Source: Euglena gracilis (taxonomy: Eukaryota; Euglenida; Euglenophyceae; Euglenales). Taken from it: a stretch of DNA of 64,000 nucleotides. Below, piece after piece: positions 24,411 to 35,699 of this stretch. The notes below the pieces were generated by a model that had not been told where the DNA came from, did not search any database, and saw nothing but the letters and a program-made list of their open reading frames with translations. Positions within the stretch are counted from its first letter, which is position 1; every line of letters begins with the position of its first letter. Location: assembly GCA_039621445.1 (NCBI GenBank), contig CP154957.1:2970504-3034503 (forward strand). The letters run 5' to 3'. The translations under genes were made by a program, and so were the position numbers.

Positions 24411-24899
24411 GTGGCAAAACCAAACCCCCCGGGGGAGCTTTATATTTGGGGGGTTTATATTGGGGGGGGGGCACTAGGGCGTTTTTAACAAGTTAACTGT
24501 TCTCAGGGGGGGCTAGGCAAAGGGTTGCGAAAGTTCCGACGGGTTGGGGGGGAGGGGGGGTAGGCGGGGGGGGGCAACGAGCCTGAGGGTAGGAGCTGGA
24601 GCTTTTTAAGAATAACGTCTGGCGGTTGGGGATGCCGTGCCGAGTAATTTTTAGGCCCGTGGCAGGGCGGGATTGGTAAGGGCAGGGCGGCCCGGCCCAG
24701 CCCAGGCACGCAACTGACCCCAGTCTATGGGATGTGATAGAGTGCCTCTGAAATTCTCGATTTTTTTGACCCAAAAATGGCCCAAAAACAGCCAAAACGG
24801 GCTGCATTTGGGGCCAGGCGCGCAGCTGGCCCTGGCGACCTATGTGTGCCGAGGGTCCCTTGGGCTTAATTTTTCAGGTCCCCAGTGATTTCCTTTGAT

Positions 24900-25215
24900 T
24901 GGCCACCATTTTGAAGATATTTCTAAATTTTCGATTTTTTTTTGACCCCGAAATGGCCCGAAACAGGCCAAAGTACAGATTTGGAGCGAAACGGGCTTAA
25001 AATGGCCATAACTCGGGCTTCCCGTGGAGTTACGGAGAAATCGAAATACTGTTAGATAGTGCGTTCCGAAGGCTTTAGGTCTACAGGTCTCCAAACAATT
25101 CGTTTGATTTTCCTTCATTTCCGATACAGTTTGAAAACATCGATTTTTTGACCCCGAAAACAGCGCAAAATAAAAATGGCCTCAAAATGGGCCAAAATTG
25201 GCTGAAAAAATGGGC
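24900..25215. repeat. dispersed repeat, inverted relative to 46700-47050
   Basis: The reverse complement of this segment aligns with 46700-47050 through GAAATGAAG.AAATCAAA, CCAGAGACCT, CTATCTAACAGTATTT.GATTT and CCCGA.TATGGC. It contains a CATCGATTTTTTGACCCC segment. Confidence 0.8.
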
Positions 25216-25789
25216 GTAACCCAAAATTATGGGACCCCTTCGGCTGACCAACCATACCAGATTCTATAAACCCCTGGAGGCTTATAAGTGGGGGGGGGGT
25301 AAGGCCAGCCAGAGCGGGCCATCTCCTCCAGGACGTAGTCGGCACAGTCAAAAGAATGATGCTGGGGTCCAACTGCAGGGCTCGTTTTCGGAAACCCCAT
25401 TGGTGGTGGGCGGGTGTCGCCCCCCATCCGCATCCAGGTGGGTGGGAAGGATCAACCCCCCTCTCCCCCACCAAGTCTTCCCATCCATTCACACCAACAT
25501 GATATCTGCTGGGAGATGCAATGCAATGCACATGCGCAGGTGAAATGCCACACCGCGGAAGAAAGAATTGTGCAAATTGTAAGAAAAATTCAAGGATCAA
25601 CTGCAAAAATCATTAAGTAATTTCCAAAACCTGCAGAAATTACAAAAGTAATAATTTCAAAAGAAATACTCAAAAAAATTCGAGATCGCTCAAGGTCATT
25701 AAAAAGGTCACTTCAGACAGGCTGCAGGAATCGCAACAGCCCCCGAGGTGGACCCCTGTTGCCCCCCTGCCTGTCCCCACCCCCCGCAG

Positions 25790-25902
25790 CCTGGCCCATG
25801 CTGCTGGGCCCCCTCCTCTGGGCCAGCTTGCTCGGCCCCAGCATGGCAACGCCAGCCCCGGCGGTGTTCCCCCGGCCGATGTATCACGACCACCGGGAGC
25901 AG
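25790..25902 (+). CDS. candidate exon with signal-peptide-like start
   Basis: After an acceptor-like CCCCCGCAG (ends 25789), an ATG at 25798 opens M-L-L-G-P-L-L-W-A-S-L-L-G-P-S-M-A-T-P-A. That is a hydrophobic leucine-rich core followed by small residues, as in a secretory signal peptide, then a Tyr/His/Arg-rich tail. The last codon is CAG at 25902 (phase 0). Of 35 codons, 32 end in G or C, which favours this frame over the two other open frames. A stop follows 25 bp downstream, so splicing must occur before it. It would fit as the first coding exon of a secreted protein whose later exons lie downstream. A transmembrane segment is the alternative. Confidence 0.5.
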
Positions 25903-26045
25903 GGGCCGCCTGGGACCCCCCCCCCCTAGTTGCACTAAGGCTTCTTGTCTGTTCCTGGCCGGCGTTGACTTCGCTTCTGGCTCAGTTTGTGCAGTGCCCC
26001 CGACCCGACCCCTCCCCCCCCCGGGCTGTGTGTTCTACGCCGCAG

Positions 26046-26088
26046 CCGGCCACGCTGGCCGGGACACCCGCCGCGCCAGCCGACGCAG
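26046..26088 (+). CDS. possible short exon, uncertain
   Basis: The sequence between CGCCGCAG (ends 26045) and GACGCAG|GT (26088) is G/C-rich and open in two frames (P-A-T-L-A-G-T-P or G-H-A-G-R-D-T-R). Its position between the signal-peptide block and the 27413 block is suggestive only. Confidence 0.2.
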
Positions 26089-27020
26089 GTTTGCCGTCGG
26101 GGTTCGGGGCATGCACTCATTTGACATCCTCGGGGGGCGAGGTCGTGCGTGGGTGGGTTCTCGAAAACAGTGGGTGGATGGGTGGGATTGGCCCGGGAAA
26201 AAGCGCCACCTCCCGGTCACTACCTGCGCCCCACCCCTGGGGATTGCAGGTCTAGGGGTGCGCATGATCCCCCCCCCCTGGGGTTGAGGTGACCTGGGAA
26301 AAGTGTTTTGTGGCACCTGGTCGCACGGCCACCCCTCTGGTTGGGGGTTGTAGGACCCCGGTTGCTGGGAGGGGGGTAAGTCAACCTGTGGTTCAGGGCA
26401 CCCCCAAAATGGGGCTGTTGTAAAATTCGCTTGGGCCTTATCACTGAGTCCACCCACCCACCCCCCAGGCTTGCTCAGGGTCATGGGTGTAATGACTCCA
26501 GGATCGGGATGGTTGGGGATCGCACTCTGCAACATCGCGCAAAAAAAAAGTCGTAACGCAAAGCGTACCGCACACCTCTGGGAGGGCAGCCCAGTCAGCA
26601 ACTTTTTTCCGGCTGCTCAGCTGGACGGAACACCCGGGGGGGGGGGGACAACCGTGTTTATTTTTGCATTTTTTTTCCATTTTTCAATTTTTGGTAAAAT
26701 TTGTTTTTGTTTGCCCCCATCTAAAGGCCGCCATTCGGGAAATGGTTTGCCTCCCAAAACAGTTTTCATTTTTTCCCGCCGCATTCACCAAGTTTTGATG
26801 TCAGCGAATATTTTTGTGTGGTGATGACCCACGTTTTCACTCTCAGCGGAAGCCCCCATTTACCGCACACGTTCTGTTTGCTGGCGCAAAGCACCGGTTT
26901 CGTTTGGTTTACAAATCCGCTTCCATTTGCCTCGGTGCCACCGGTCTGGTTCATAGCTGTATTTCTGCTACCCCATCTTTTTTGGTGCCGGACAAATTTC
27001 CCCCCCCCCTCTGCCGAGGT
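26089..27020. other. presumed intron; no gene seen
   Basis: The segment near 26140-26180 (GGTCGTGCGTGGGTGG.TT.TCGAAAA) recurs at about 41175-41205. The rest is C/G runs and unique sequence. Confidence 0.4.
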
Positions 27021-27023
27021 CTC

Positions 27024-27090
27024 AGGAGATGAGCTGATCAGGGGATCAGCTCATCCCCTCATCAGCTCATCACCTCATGATCAGATCAGC
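27024..27090. repeat. GATGAGCTGATC hairpin and repeats
   Basis: GATGAGCTGATC and GATCAGCTCATC form a perfect inverted repeat with a short loop, followed by further CAGCTCATC / GATCAGCTC units. Confidence 0.85.
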
Positions 27091-27412
27091 TCAGCAACCC
27101 TCTTTGCCCCCCTCATCCCCTCAGAGAATTTTTCCAGTTTTATTTTACAAATGGAGTGGTGCCCAGAACTTTTGCGCTTTTTTTTTTGAAAAGGGCCCTT
27201 TCAGAAGGCAATGGGGGGCTCCTGGTCCAGAGGCCCGTTTTCGGTGCAAAGCGTCGAATTTTTTTGGGAAATGCCCTCAGACAGCCCGACTTTGGGGGGG
27301 GGGTCCCACACCAGGCTGGATGGGTGGGGGGGACACTTTTTTACATCGCGTTTTTTCGAGGGACCGTGTTGCCCCCCCCCACCCCGGAGGAAAACCTCCA
27401 CCCCCCGACCAG

Positions 27413-27520
27413 ATGGCCGGAGAGCCCCCTGTCCGCAACGACTTCTACTGCCACACCCCATCCCTCCACACCGTGTCCGGCCCGGGGCTGCGCCGCGCAC
27501 ACACCAAGCAGCGCGCCCAG
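27413..27520 (+). CDS. candidate exon C, 36 codons
   Basis: Lies between an acceptor-like CCGACCAG (ends 27412) and codon CAG at 27520, followed by GC, in phase 0 at both ends. It reads M-A-G-E-P-P-V-R-N-D-F-Y-C-H-T-P-S-L-H-T and ends K-Q-R-A-Q. Of 36 codons, 32 end in G/C. The bias drops sharply after 27520, which supports a GC donor. The frame stays open to a canonical-looking AG|GTAAGG at 27590, which is the alternative end. Family not recognised. Confidence 0.55.
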
Positions 27521-27737
27521 GCCGCGCCACAGCTTCAGCTTTGTGTGTCTTCCCCGACCCAGGTTTCAATATGGAGAAGGACCATAGGTAAGGGGAGGGT
27601 GCCCACCCCCTGCTGGACCGAGGGGGCCTGACCCCCCACCTGCTTTTGTATTAACCCTTCCTCCCCCATCCCCATCCCCCCCCCCTCTGGGGGTGGGTAA
27701 TTAACTGGTTTTCTTTGTTCCAAACTCCCGGGGGGGG

Positions 27738-27810
27738 GGGGTGTCAACAGTGTGTCAACAGTGTCAAAAGTGTCAACAGTGTGTCAACAGTGTCAAAAGT
27801 GTCAACAACC
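27738..27810. repeat. GTGTCAACAGT tandem repeat
   Basis: Two ~29-bp units built of GTGTCAACA and GTGTCAAAA words, with a partial third. Confidence 0.9.
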
Positions 27811-28191
27811 ATTTCCTGATTTGGCCCCAGTGGCTAATGACCAGTCCCCACCCAGTCACCACCAGTCGGAAGTGACCAACTGGTTTTCAAAAAGTGACTG
27901 ATTGGTTTTTTGAAAGTGGAAAGGAGTCCGGTCCCAGCTGTAGGATGCCCAGTGGTCGTGTAAAAACACCTTAAAAAGAAGACTATTTTAACGGCAGGGG
28001 CAGGGCTAACTAACGCTCTTTTGACTCCAATTTTATCACAATGTATTGTTGCTCCAAGACCTCTTGTTGGAAATGTTTGTGTGAGTGTGTTGTGTGTGTG
28101 CGTGCGTGCGTTTGTGTGCCTGTGTGTGACTGTGTGTATTTATATGAGTCTGTTTGGCCTCCGGCCTGCACGCACCTTCTTCGACATCCAG

Positions 28192-28317
28192 TGGGCGGCC
28201 GGCGCGCGCACGGCGCTGTACATCTGGGCCGCCAATGAGCATTATATGTTCGCCGGGGAGGTGAACACCGTGGATGGCAAGACGGTGGGGTCGTACATCG
28301 TCGATTACCCTGCACAG
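28192..28317 (+). CDS. candidate exon D, 42 codons
   Basis: After ACATCCAG (ends 28191) the frame runs 42 codons to CAG at 28317, followed by GCTT. It is phase 0 at both ends. It reads W-A-A-G-A-R-T-A-L-Y-I-W-A-A-N-E-H-Y-M-F and later V-D-G-K-T-V-G-S-Y-I-V-D-Y. Of 42 codons, 35 end in G/C. The upstream ~10 codons (R-P-A-R-T-F-F-D-I-Q) have the same bias, so the exon may begin about 30 bp earlier. Alternating hydrophobic and aromatic residues suggest beta strands. No family recognised. Confidence 0.6.
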
Positions 28318-28319
28318 GC

Positions 28320-29140
28320 TTCACCCCAAGGCAAAGTTAGAGTCGCTGAGAATCGATTTTCGGTTTTGATGTTTACACATTTTTGACACAGTTTTTTTTT
28401 TCCATCTTGTCGCTTTGTGTGGTTCGCCTTCTGATGTATATTAATTTAGCCATCATCATCTTCCCAGCTATTACATTTTGTACTTTGATTTGAAGTGCAT
28501 TTCTGTGCATAGGGGATGCAGTTACACACAGAGATGTGTTTGTTTGCAGCATACACATGTCCTTGTGGATGCAAACCCTCCATATCAAAGTGTCCACTTC
28601 CATATTTCAGGCCACACCGCTGGTTCCTGTCTCTGGGGAATATGAGCTTCACGTGGAGGAATTCTGGTGGTCCCAGCACCACACAGGGCCTTGGCCTGTT
28701 TATTTTTTGTATGGATTCTGCTCATTGAACCTGCGTAATGTGAGTGCATAATCGGCCGATCTTTGCATTTTCAAGGTTGCTGCTTGTTTTTCATCCTAAT
28801 GACTAACTGCCTTGTGTTTCCTTTCCGCTCCAGAGGTCCAATTGCTCACCACCATGGGGGAATTGTTTTCCGATTTCAGGAAATCAGGCAGTTGCTTTTT
28901 TTGAAACCATTCAGTCACAGCAACCTCCTCTTCTAGGAGTCAATAAATCTAGCTGTCTCCTCCCAAAATCAATTTCCGGCAACTTTCCGCAACTTGACGC
29001 AACTATCCGCAATTTTCCGCTATTCTTCCCAACAAATTTTCCACAGTTTTTCCGCAAAATTTTCCGCATTTTTCTGAAATTCTGGACAACACGGATGGAA
29101 GGGAGGGGGGCACAGTCCCAAACTTAGCAGCCCTGCCCCC
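28320..29140. other. presumed intron
   Basis: A/T-rich and no biased ORF. TTTTCCGCAA-type short repeats at about 28980-29070. Confidence 0.45.
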
Positions 29141-29142
29141 AG

Positions 29143-29261
29143 ACCGACGACCCCAACCTCCACCGGTGCGGCAACGACCGCTACGCTGTGCTGCCCGGCA
29201 GCCCGTTCCGGCTGAACGTCACCGGAGAGCCGGCCAACGCCATCACCGCGCCGCAGCCCAG
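29143..29261 (+). CDS. candidate exon E, 38-39 codons, NVT sequon
   Basis: Begins after TGCCCCCAG (ends 29142) in phase 0. It reads T-D-D-P-N-L-H-R-C-G-N-D-R-Y-A-V-L-P-G-S and then F-R-L-N-V-T-G-E-P-A-N-A. It ends at CAG 29256 (phase 0) or CCCAG|GC at 29261. Of the first 38 codons, 36 end in G/C. NVT is a potential N-glycosylation site and there is one cysteine. Product unknown. Confidence 0.6.
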
Positions 29262-30376
29262 GCTTACCTTCCCACCCTTGATGCTGATGGGTGTGAACTA
29301 GTTTTGGTGGGTGGCCGGCCCCCTTCAAGAGGCTTAAGGTCCCAGGCGTCGGTATGGTGCTGCGAAGAAAACAGGGGCATCGGGAAAGACATTTAACGGC
29401 CATTCAGGAAATGACATTTTGGGCCGATTTCGCCCTTACCTCCTGACTGTGGCCTAACCCTAACCCTGAACCTCTTTGGCACGGCACCCTTGACCCTAAC
29501 CCTTAAAGTATATGTCAGTATTAGGGTCACGGTTGCCGTCAAAATTCCCCATCAGCTTGGTAGGAAATTGGACCCCCCCTGGTTCATTTTCTCGCGGGGG
29601 GGGGGGGGCAGTAGTTTTAAACTGCTGAACAACATTCCCCCCATGCAGTGACAGGAGCGGGATTCAAAACGATTCCGGTATGAAGAGACAAAGGCTGCTG
29701 GTCGGTGGGGCGCTCTCGGTAAGACACGCCTGGACCGCAGCGCCTGCCGCGGTGCATCTCCCAAAGCCAGGCCCCGACCCCCCCCCCACCCGCCACCCAG
29801 CTGGGTGGAAAGACCGGGAAGACGGAACCTGCCGGGTGTGTGGGTCCAACTGTCTGGTGTTGACCGGCCATTTCTGTGTGGCGTGGAATTTTATGGGGCA
29901 TTGTGTGTTCTCTTTGAGTGCTTTCCCCCCAGTTTCTGCCTGTGTGCATAATGTTTTCTTCTCATATCGCGTGTCCGTGCGCTTTTGTTTCGATTCGAAC
30001 TCCACAGAGCCAAGACTCACATAAACCCCCTCCAATACAAACCCCCCCAAATATGGTTTTGCCGCCCAAATTTTCAGCCCCCCCCCCATGACGTGGAGTC
30101 AGATGCAGGTGTCATTCAGGAAAAAGTTGAAAAATTTGGGTGGATACAAGGTTTTTTTTTCACCAGAGGTGCTCCATTTTGGATAACAATTGCACATTTC
30201 TGCGAAAAACAGGAGGTGCACGACGAAAATGTGGCATAAAATTGGTTTTTGGGCGCAATTGAAGGCCGCCGAGGGTCATGGATGCCACCCGAACAGGTTT
30301 GATTTCCCCCCAAATACAAAGCCCCCCCCCCTGAGGGCCTTGAAATCCCGTCCAAATATAAAGCCGGGGGTGGGGG

Positions 30377-30631
30377 CAGGGGTTTTTTTAGTTGTGGACC
30401 CCCAGGGGGGGGAGGGGGGGTAGAGTGGGTGGGTCGGCCGAGCTCCCACTGGGGGGGGGGGGCGGAGGGGGTGGGAGATACTTTTCGGCGCCGAAGGCGC
30501 CGAAAAAAGTGCTATTTTTAGCACTTTTCGCGATTTTTGGCCATTTTTTTGTGGGTCCCCCGGGACCCCCCCCCCAGGGGGTGTGGGTGGGGGGAGACCC
30601 CCCTCCCCCCCCCCGTCTTAAAAAAAACCTG
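30377..30631. mobile_element. element Y copy 2, hAT-like MITE
   Basis: Left CAGGGGTTTTTTTAG, right GTCTTAAAAAAAACCTG. Flanked by GGTGGGGG at 30369-30376 and 30632-30639 (8 of 8, but low complexity). The interior has a GGCGCCGAAGGCGCC stem at about 30487 and a GTGCTATTTTTAGCAC inverted repeat. Confidence 0.78.
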
Positions 30632-30701
30632 GGTGGGGGGCTTTGTATTGGGGAGGGGGGGTAGGTTTCCCCCGGGCCGCTGGCTGGGGCCTGCTGGCAA
30701 G

Positions 30702-30812
30702 GGGTGGCTCTTCGGCCACGGCTGGCTGGACGGGGCGTGGGTGTCGGCCCGGCTCGCCAGCCACCGGGACAACGCGCTGCGGTACGGCTGGGTCTACCAA
30801 CCCCGCGCCCAG
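30702..30812 (+). CDS. candidate exon F, 37 codons, Trp/Gly-rich
   Basis: Follows CTGGCAAG (ends 30701). Phase 0, ending in codon CAG at 30812 before GC. It reads G-W-L-F-G-H-G-W-L-D-G-A-W-V-S-A-R-L-A-S and later L-R-Y-G-W-V-Y-Q-P-R-A-Q. Of 37 codons, 36 end in G/C, the strongest bias in the window. Four tryptophans and alternating polar and nonpolar residues suggest a beta-rich extracellular domain. No family recognised. Confidence 0.6.
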
Positions 30813-30849
30813 GCGGCGACGTCCGAGGAGGGAAGAGTCCTCTCGTGAA

Positions 30850-32125
30850 TGGTGTTTCCCCGGAGGGGGGAGGAGGCAGAGTTTGTTTTCCCCAATGGCT
30901 TTCTTCCCTCTGTGGGGATGAAGCAAATTTTAGAAGGAAAGCATCCTTGTTGAATGATTTTTTTCTTTTGGGTCCAAACTTTGACATTTGGTTTCCTCAA
31001 CGGGTTGCACAGTTTAGAAGTATGTTCAGAGAAGCAATCGTCACGTTTGGGCACTTTAAGACTCCTAAAGAACACATAGATTTGGATTTTGTTTTTATGT
31101 GCATATTGTAATAAGGGAGTCCATGCATCACAAACCTCATCCGAGAGCCCCAATGAGTCATGTACGCACTGTGCTGCTGGTTTTCATCAAAGCTGTCACG
31201 CCGAATGCAGGTATTGTCCAAATTAGTAACCCATGGCTTGGGTCAAGAAAAAAAAAGCTTTTTGAGGCTCTGATTTTTCACCTCTGAACCGTCGCATTTT
31301 CTGGCAAAGCAGACCTGTTTGTTTTGTATTGTGGTTGGTCAACGGGGGTGCTTTGTGTGTTTTCATCACATTTTTTTTCTGTCGCCTTTTTGGAAGCTTT
31401 ATGCTGTCGATTTTTTGCTAATTTTTGATCTCCGCGCATTTTTTCTATTTTCTTGTGTGTTTTATTGATTTTCCTCATGGTGTTATTTTGTTCGCATTTC
31501 AAGCAAAATTTTGAAGTGTTTGGATCATTCAAAATTGCATGATTGGCATTTCCAAGCAACTCCTTGCACTTGCGCTTTTTTCTTGCAATTCAGGCGTTTT
31601 TACATTTTCATGATAATTTGTTGTTTTCTTAGGATGTGCTGATTTTCCTTGTTTGCATGTTTTTTTCGATTTTTTTCTCATTCGTGCGCATTTTTCTTTC
31701 ACCCTCATTCACCCCTCCCCCTGCTGGGGTCCGGTGGGACGCATCGCATCACCGTCTGCTAGGTACTGCTCCTTCGACGTTTTTTCGCCTCGCACCCACC
31801 CTTTGTGTCCCTGTGTTTTTTCCTGGACAGTTTGATTTGAAACATATCACTGTCGGGGGATGCATCCATATCTATATATGGATATGCGTATAACGTAATA
31901 CAAACATATGTTTGATATACATAATATATGCATACACGCAATGTGTCTACACTTGGTGCCAGCAGCGAAAACATCGCACACAGCTGATCGCCCTTCGGGG
32001 GTAACCAGTCATTTAGATGAAATGACTGTTTCGGTCTCTGCTAGCTGTTGTGTGTCTTTTTTTTTCACAACAAAATGATTGAAGCACTCTATTTCATTTG
32101 TGGTTTCTTACCAAAAGAGTAATCA
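30850..32125. other. presumed intron; no gene
   Basis: A/T-rich, with no codon-biased ORF on either strand. TATATG/CATA simple sequence near 31870-31940. Confidence 0.45.
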
Positions 32126-32159
32126 ACTGTGTGCGATGTTTGCGCTGCTGGCGCCAAGT

Positions 32160-33870
32160 ATGTGCCTTCCATTCAGGGACCATGAGCAACGTTGCACACT
32201 CCCAGCAACATCACATCTGCCCTTGCACAGCTGTGTGCACTTATGTGCGGCTTTTGACATGCCGCGGCGAACAGAACCCTGGTTTAAGTTCTCTTAGGAA
32301 GTTTGCGAAGAAATCGGGGGTATGAAGACTTTTGACATGCCAGGGGTATGAAGATTTTGGCAACTGAGTGTACATGCATATGCATATGCATATGTATATG
32401 TATACGTATGTGTATGTGTATACGTATGTGAATATGTCACACCAAGTCTTACATCTATATCACTCCGCACCAAATTGAACTTCTGCCTTTCTGCCATCCC
32501 GCGTTGGTGCCACGTGGTACGCAGCAGTCACATTTGACTGTGAAACCTCCGCTCCAGTTGCGATCGCCTCTCTGGGAGATGATTTGGGACGGTTCTGAGG
32601 GCATCGGCTACCACCGTTTTTTTCCGCTTTTTTTCAAGGCATGAAAATTTATTATTTTTTTATTATTATGTATCTGTATAGATTTCTCTGTATAGATATT
32701 CAAAAACATACACACATGCATATGCACAGGTTTGCACAAAGCAAAGGGGGCAATGAATTGGATCCCCTTTGGCTGTGTTTCCTTTCTCACACATGAAAAC
32801 GGGGTGAAATGGCTGGACCCATCCACTGCCAACAGCCCAAAAGAAAAAAAGCAGAAAATGCCACCAAAGCACTGGAGCAGGGTTGAATCTGGCTGGACGG
32901 CAGTGAATGCAGTCTGCACGGCTGCCACTTCCAGGGTGATGTGTCCAAAAAGCCTCCCACACACCCTTGGTTGGGATGTTCCTTGGGAATGCGGATGATA
33001 CCCCCTACGGTTGCGGTCGTGTGAATTGTGCAGCTACACTGCAACCCACAATTCGGGTGGATGTTTCCACTACAACCCGCAAATCAGGTCCTCAAAATCG
33101 CGGACCCGGATAAACCGCATGTGCTGGAAGTCGACAGCAGCGATTACGCTGTTGGTGGAGCTCTTAGTTTAGTTCTTAGCCAGCATAACACGGCAAATGG
33201 GCTCCAGCCTGTGGCTTTCTTCAGCAGATACCCACAGGGCGACGACGGAGAAGGTCAAGTATACGAAGGAAAGAAATCTACGCCGTTGTGACCATTGCAC
33301 GACAATTGTGACCAAGTCACAACCGCGATGGTGCCAAGTGGCATTAAGCAGTCACATTTGACTGTGAAAACACCGCTCCACCTGTGCTCGCAACTCTCGG
33401 TAATGATTTGGCACGGTTCTGAGGAGCGTCGGGTGCAACCATTTTTTTCACTTTGTTTTCATGGTATGAAAATCTACTTGGCACACTGTATGTTCTCTAT
33501 ATGCACTTTAAATGTATATCATATGAATGTGTTTGTTTATACATGTATGTGGATGTGCATGTGGATATGGATATGGATAAATATGTGCAAACATACATTA
33601 TGTATATATTGCATTATGTTTGTATATGTTTATTCATGTATATATACATTGTGTGCCTTCATTGCACCTTCCGTTCAGAAACCATGAGCAACGTTGCACA
33701 CACCCAGCAGCACCACACCTGCCCTCGCGCAGCTGTGTGCATTATGTGCGGCTTTTGACATGCCACGGCGAACCGAACCTTATTCTTAAAAAATATGCAA
33801 AAAATCGGCGGTATGAAGATTTTTGACACGCCAGGGGTATGAAGATTTTGGCAATTCAGTGTATACGTAT
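32160..33870. repeat. duplicated segments around a retroelement fragment
   Basis: Segment a (32160-32390) recurs at 33655-33870, sharing CATGAGCAACGTTGCACAC, GTGCGGCTTTTGACATGCC and CCAGGGGTATGAAGATTTT. Segment b (32500-32660) recurs at 33320-33478, sharing CAGTCACATTTGACTGTGAA. All four are in the same orientation, in the order a-b-RNaseH-b-a, with TATG/CATA simple sequence between. This is not a simple LTR pair. Confidence 0.8.
33028..33338 (+). pseudogene. Ty3/gypsy-type RNase H fragment, frameshifted
   Basis: The frame contains V-L-K-I-A-D-P-D-K-P-H-V-L-E-V-D-S-S-D-Y, then A-V-G-G-A-L-S and L-Q-P-V-A-F-F-S-R. This is the start of the RNase H domain that follows reverse transcriptase in Ty3/gypsy polyproteins; the D in VDSSDYAVGG is the first catalytic Asp. 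The expected K-E-I-Y-A-V-V-T-I-A-R motif appears only after a frameshift near 33265, and a stop follows. No complete RT, integrase or gag was found nearby, so this is a dead remnant. Confidence 0.82.
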
Positions 33871-34065
33871 ACATATACATATGCGCATGTATAAACATAT
33901 ACATATACATGCACATACACATACATACACAGACACATATATATAAATATACATATACATATACACATCCATATACATCATATACATATGCACATATATG
34001 CATATATATATATGTATATACATATTCATATATATGCATATACATATAAAAACATATGGGTGAAG
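33870..34065. repeat. TATACA/CATATA simple sequence
   Basis: Irregular TACATA/CACATA units next to duplicated segment a. Confidence 0.9.
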
Positions 34066-34069
34066 AAAA

Positions 34070-35560
34070 CCACCCAGGAATCACGGAGTGAGTCGGTACT
34101 CGCAGATGACGGGGCAGACCCACCCGACCCCCCCCCCCCAGCCAGGGGTGAGGGCGGCACCGCACCAGCACCTGCAGGCCGCCGCCCAAGCTGCCCCCAA
34201 GTGGCTCGTGTTCCTGGGGACTTCCATCCAGCGCGACGGGAGACAGTCCCCAGGGGATGGAGTTTTCCGCCCCCCTCCCTACACTGAAGGAGGGGGGAGG
34301 CCATACCTCAGGTGCGGCACACTCCCCCCCTCATAAGGCTCCCCCTGACGACGCGAAGCACCAGGAGGGTGAATTTTTTCCCTGAAAAATTGCCGAAGAT
34401 CCCTGTTTCAGACAAAAAAGGATGGACTTTCAGAGGTTTCTGGATTTTTGAAATGCAAGTAAAAGAAACTTGGTAAATGTCAATATATACCAGTTTGCAC
34501 ATGGCGTGAAGCGCTGAAGGGAGTTGAAAGAAAGGGGGGTACACCCCCAGGGAGTGACTGACCAAGGCATCGCAAGGCCAAAAAGGGTACTCTCGGACCA
34601 TACCCCCCATTGGGCAACTGCCATTACTGAGAAACCTGAACCTGTGAGATACCCGCCGCCGACTCCCCCCCCCCTGGAAGGGTTATCGAAATGCCATGCA
34701 AAAGAAACAGAGAGTTTCACAAGGATTTTTCTTCAAAAATTTCCGAAAAAATTTGTCAGGTGACAGGTCAGCGAAAAGATGTCGGTGACAGGTCCCAAAA
34801 GTGACAAGAGCTTTGGTGACAGTTTCCTGGGGAGGACAGTTTTCCTGTCGAGGGGGGGAGTATATTTTCAAACCTTGAAGGGACTGTTTCATTCTTTTTT
34901 GACGATAAAATTTGAGTCATTTTACAGTTTTGACCACAAGAAAAAAAAATTGGATTTCTGTGTCAGTGGGTGGTCGAAAATTTCCTTTGACCTGGACCCC
35001 CCCCCCAGGGAAACTGCCACCTGAGCCCAATCCTTATAGGGGCCTGTCACCCACCTCTGTACTCACTGATTTGACCGATTTGACCAGTGACAGTTTCCGG
35101 GCGGGGGGCAAGAAGTTGCTAGTGTACCAAGCTTTGGTAAAGTTCCCAAAATTTACCATATTTTTTTACCGTAAATTTCGACCAGTGTTGGCTTCCCACA
35201 CCCTCTTCCGTGAATACTCGGCCCAAAATGGCCAAAAAATATGGCTGGAAAACGGTCTAAAAGTGACAAAAATTGCGCAAATGTTGGCAAACATTGACCC
35301 TTGATGGCATTTTTGAGGCAAAGTTGCCAGAATTTGTTCAATTTCCTCCGACACATGGCAATAAAGTGTTTTATACCGAATGTCGCCAAATTTATTATTG
35401 AATTTTACCAGAACATTTTGCTATAATTTTTCTGTAAATTTCCTTAATTTTTGTTTCCCGAAATTTTTTTCTACCCTGCAAGGTTAGTTATTAACCCAAG
35501 GTGCCCAGTGACTCACAGAGCAACCCCCTCCCCCCCCCCGCTCATGTCAAACCCTGACCG
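34070..35560. other. presumed intron with dispersed repeat fragments
   Basis: Contains the GACGACGCGAAGCACC stem variant (about 34348-34363) and a GTGACAGTTTCC-rich segment (about 34765-35105) related to pieces near 41930, 42330, 43150-43260 and 45410. No gene. Confidence 0.45.
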
Positions 35561-35570
35561 TCCCCTCCCC

Positions 35571-35654
35571 CGGCATTTTCCTCACACTGGTGGACCTGCT
35601 TCTCAACTCGGCCCAGAAGGCCGGCGTGTACGACTCCATCACGTTTGCTCGGGG
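35571..35654 (+). CDS. candidate exon G
   Basis: Open, biased segment reading F-L-T-L-V-D-L-L-L-N-S-A-Q-K-A-G-V-Y-D-S then I-T-F-A-R-G. The left boundary is unclear, since no AG lies between the C-run and GGCATTTTC. An alternative start is after CGGCCCAG at 35616. Predicted helical in the first half. No family recognised. Confidence 0.4.
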
Positions 35655-35699
35655 AACAACTCTCCCCATTTCCCCCTTTCCACAGAAAGGTCTCATTTA

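Noticed and set aside
29455-29505. Telomere-like CCCTAA words (also near 4457, 17735, 62140 and 62340)
   Set aside because: Only one to three units each, and several lie inside dispersed repeat V. Not a telomere or interstitial telomeric array.
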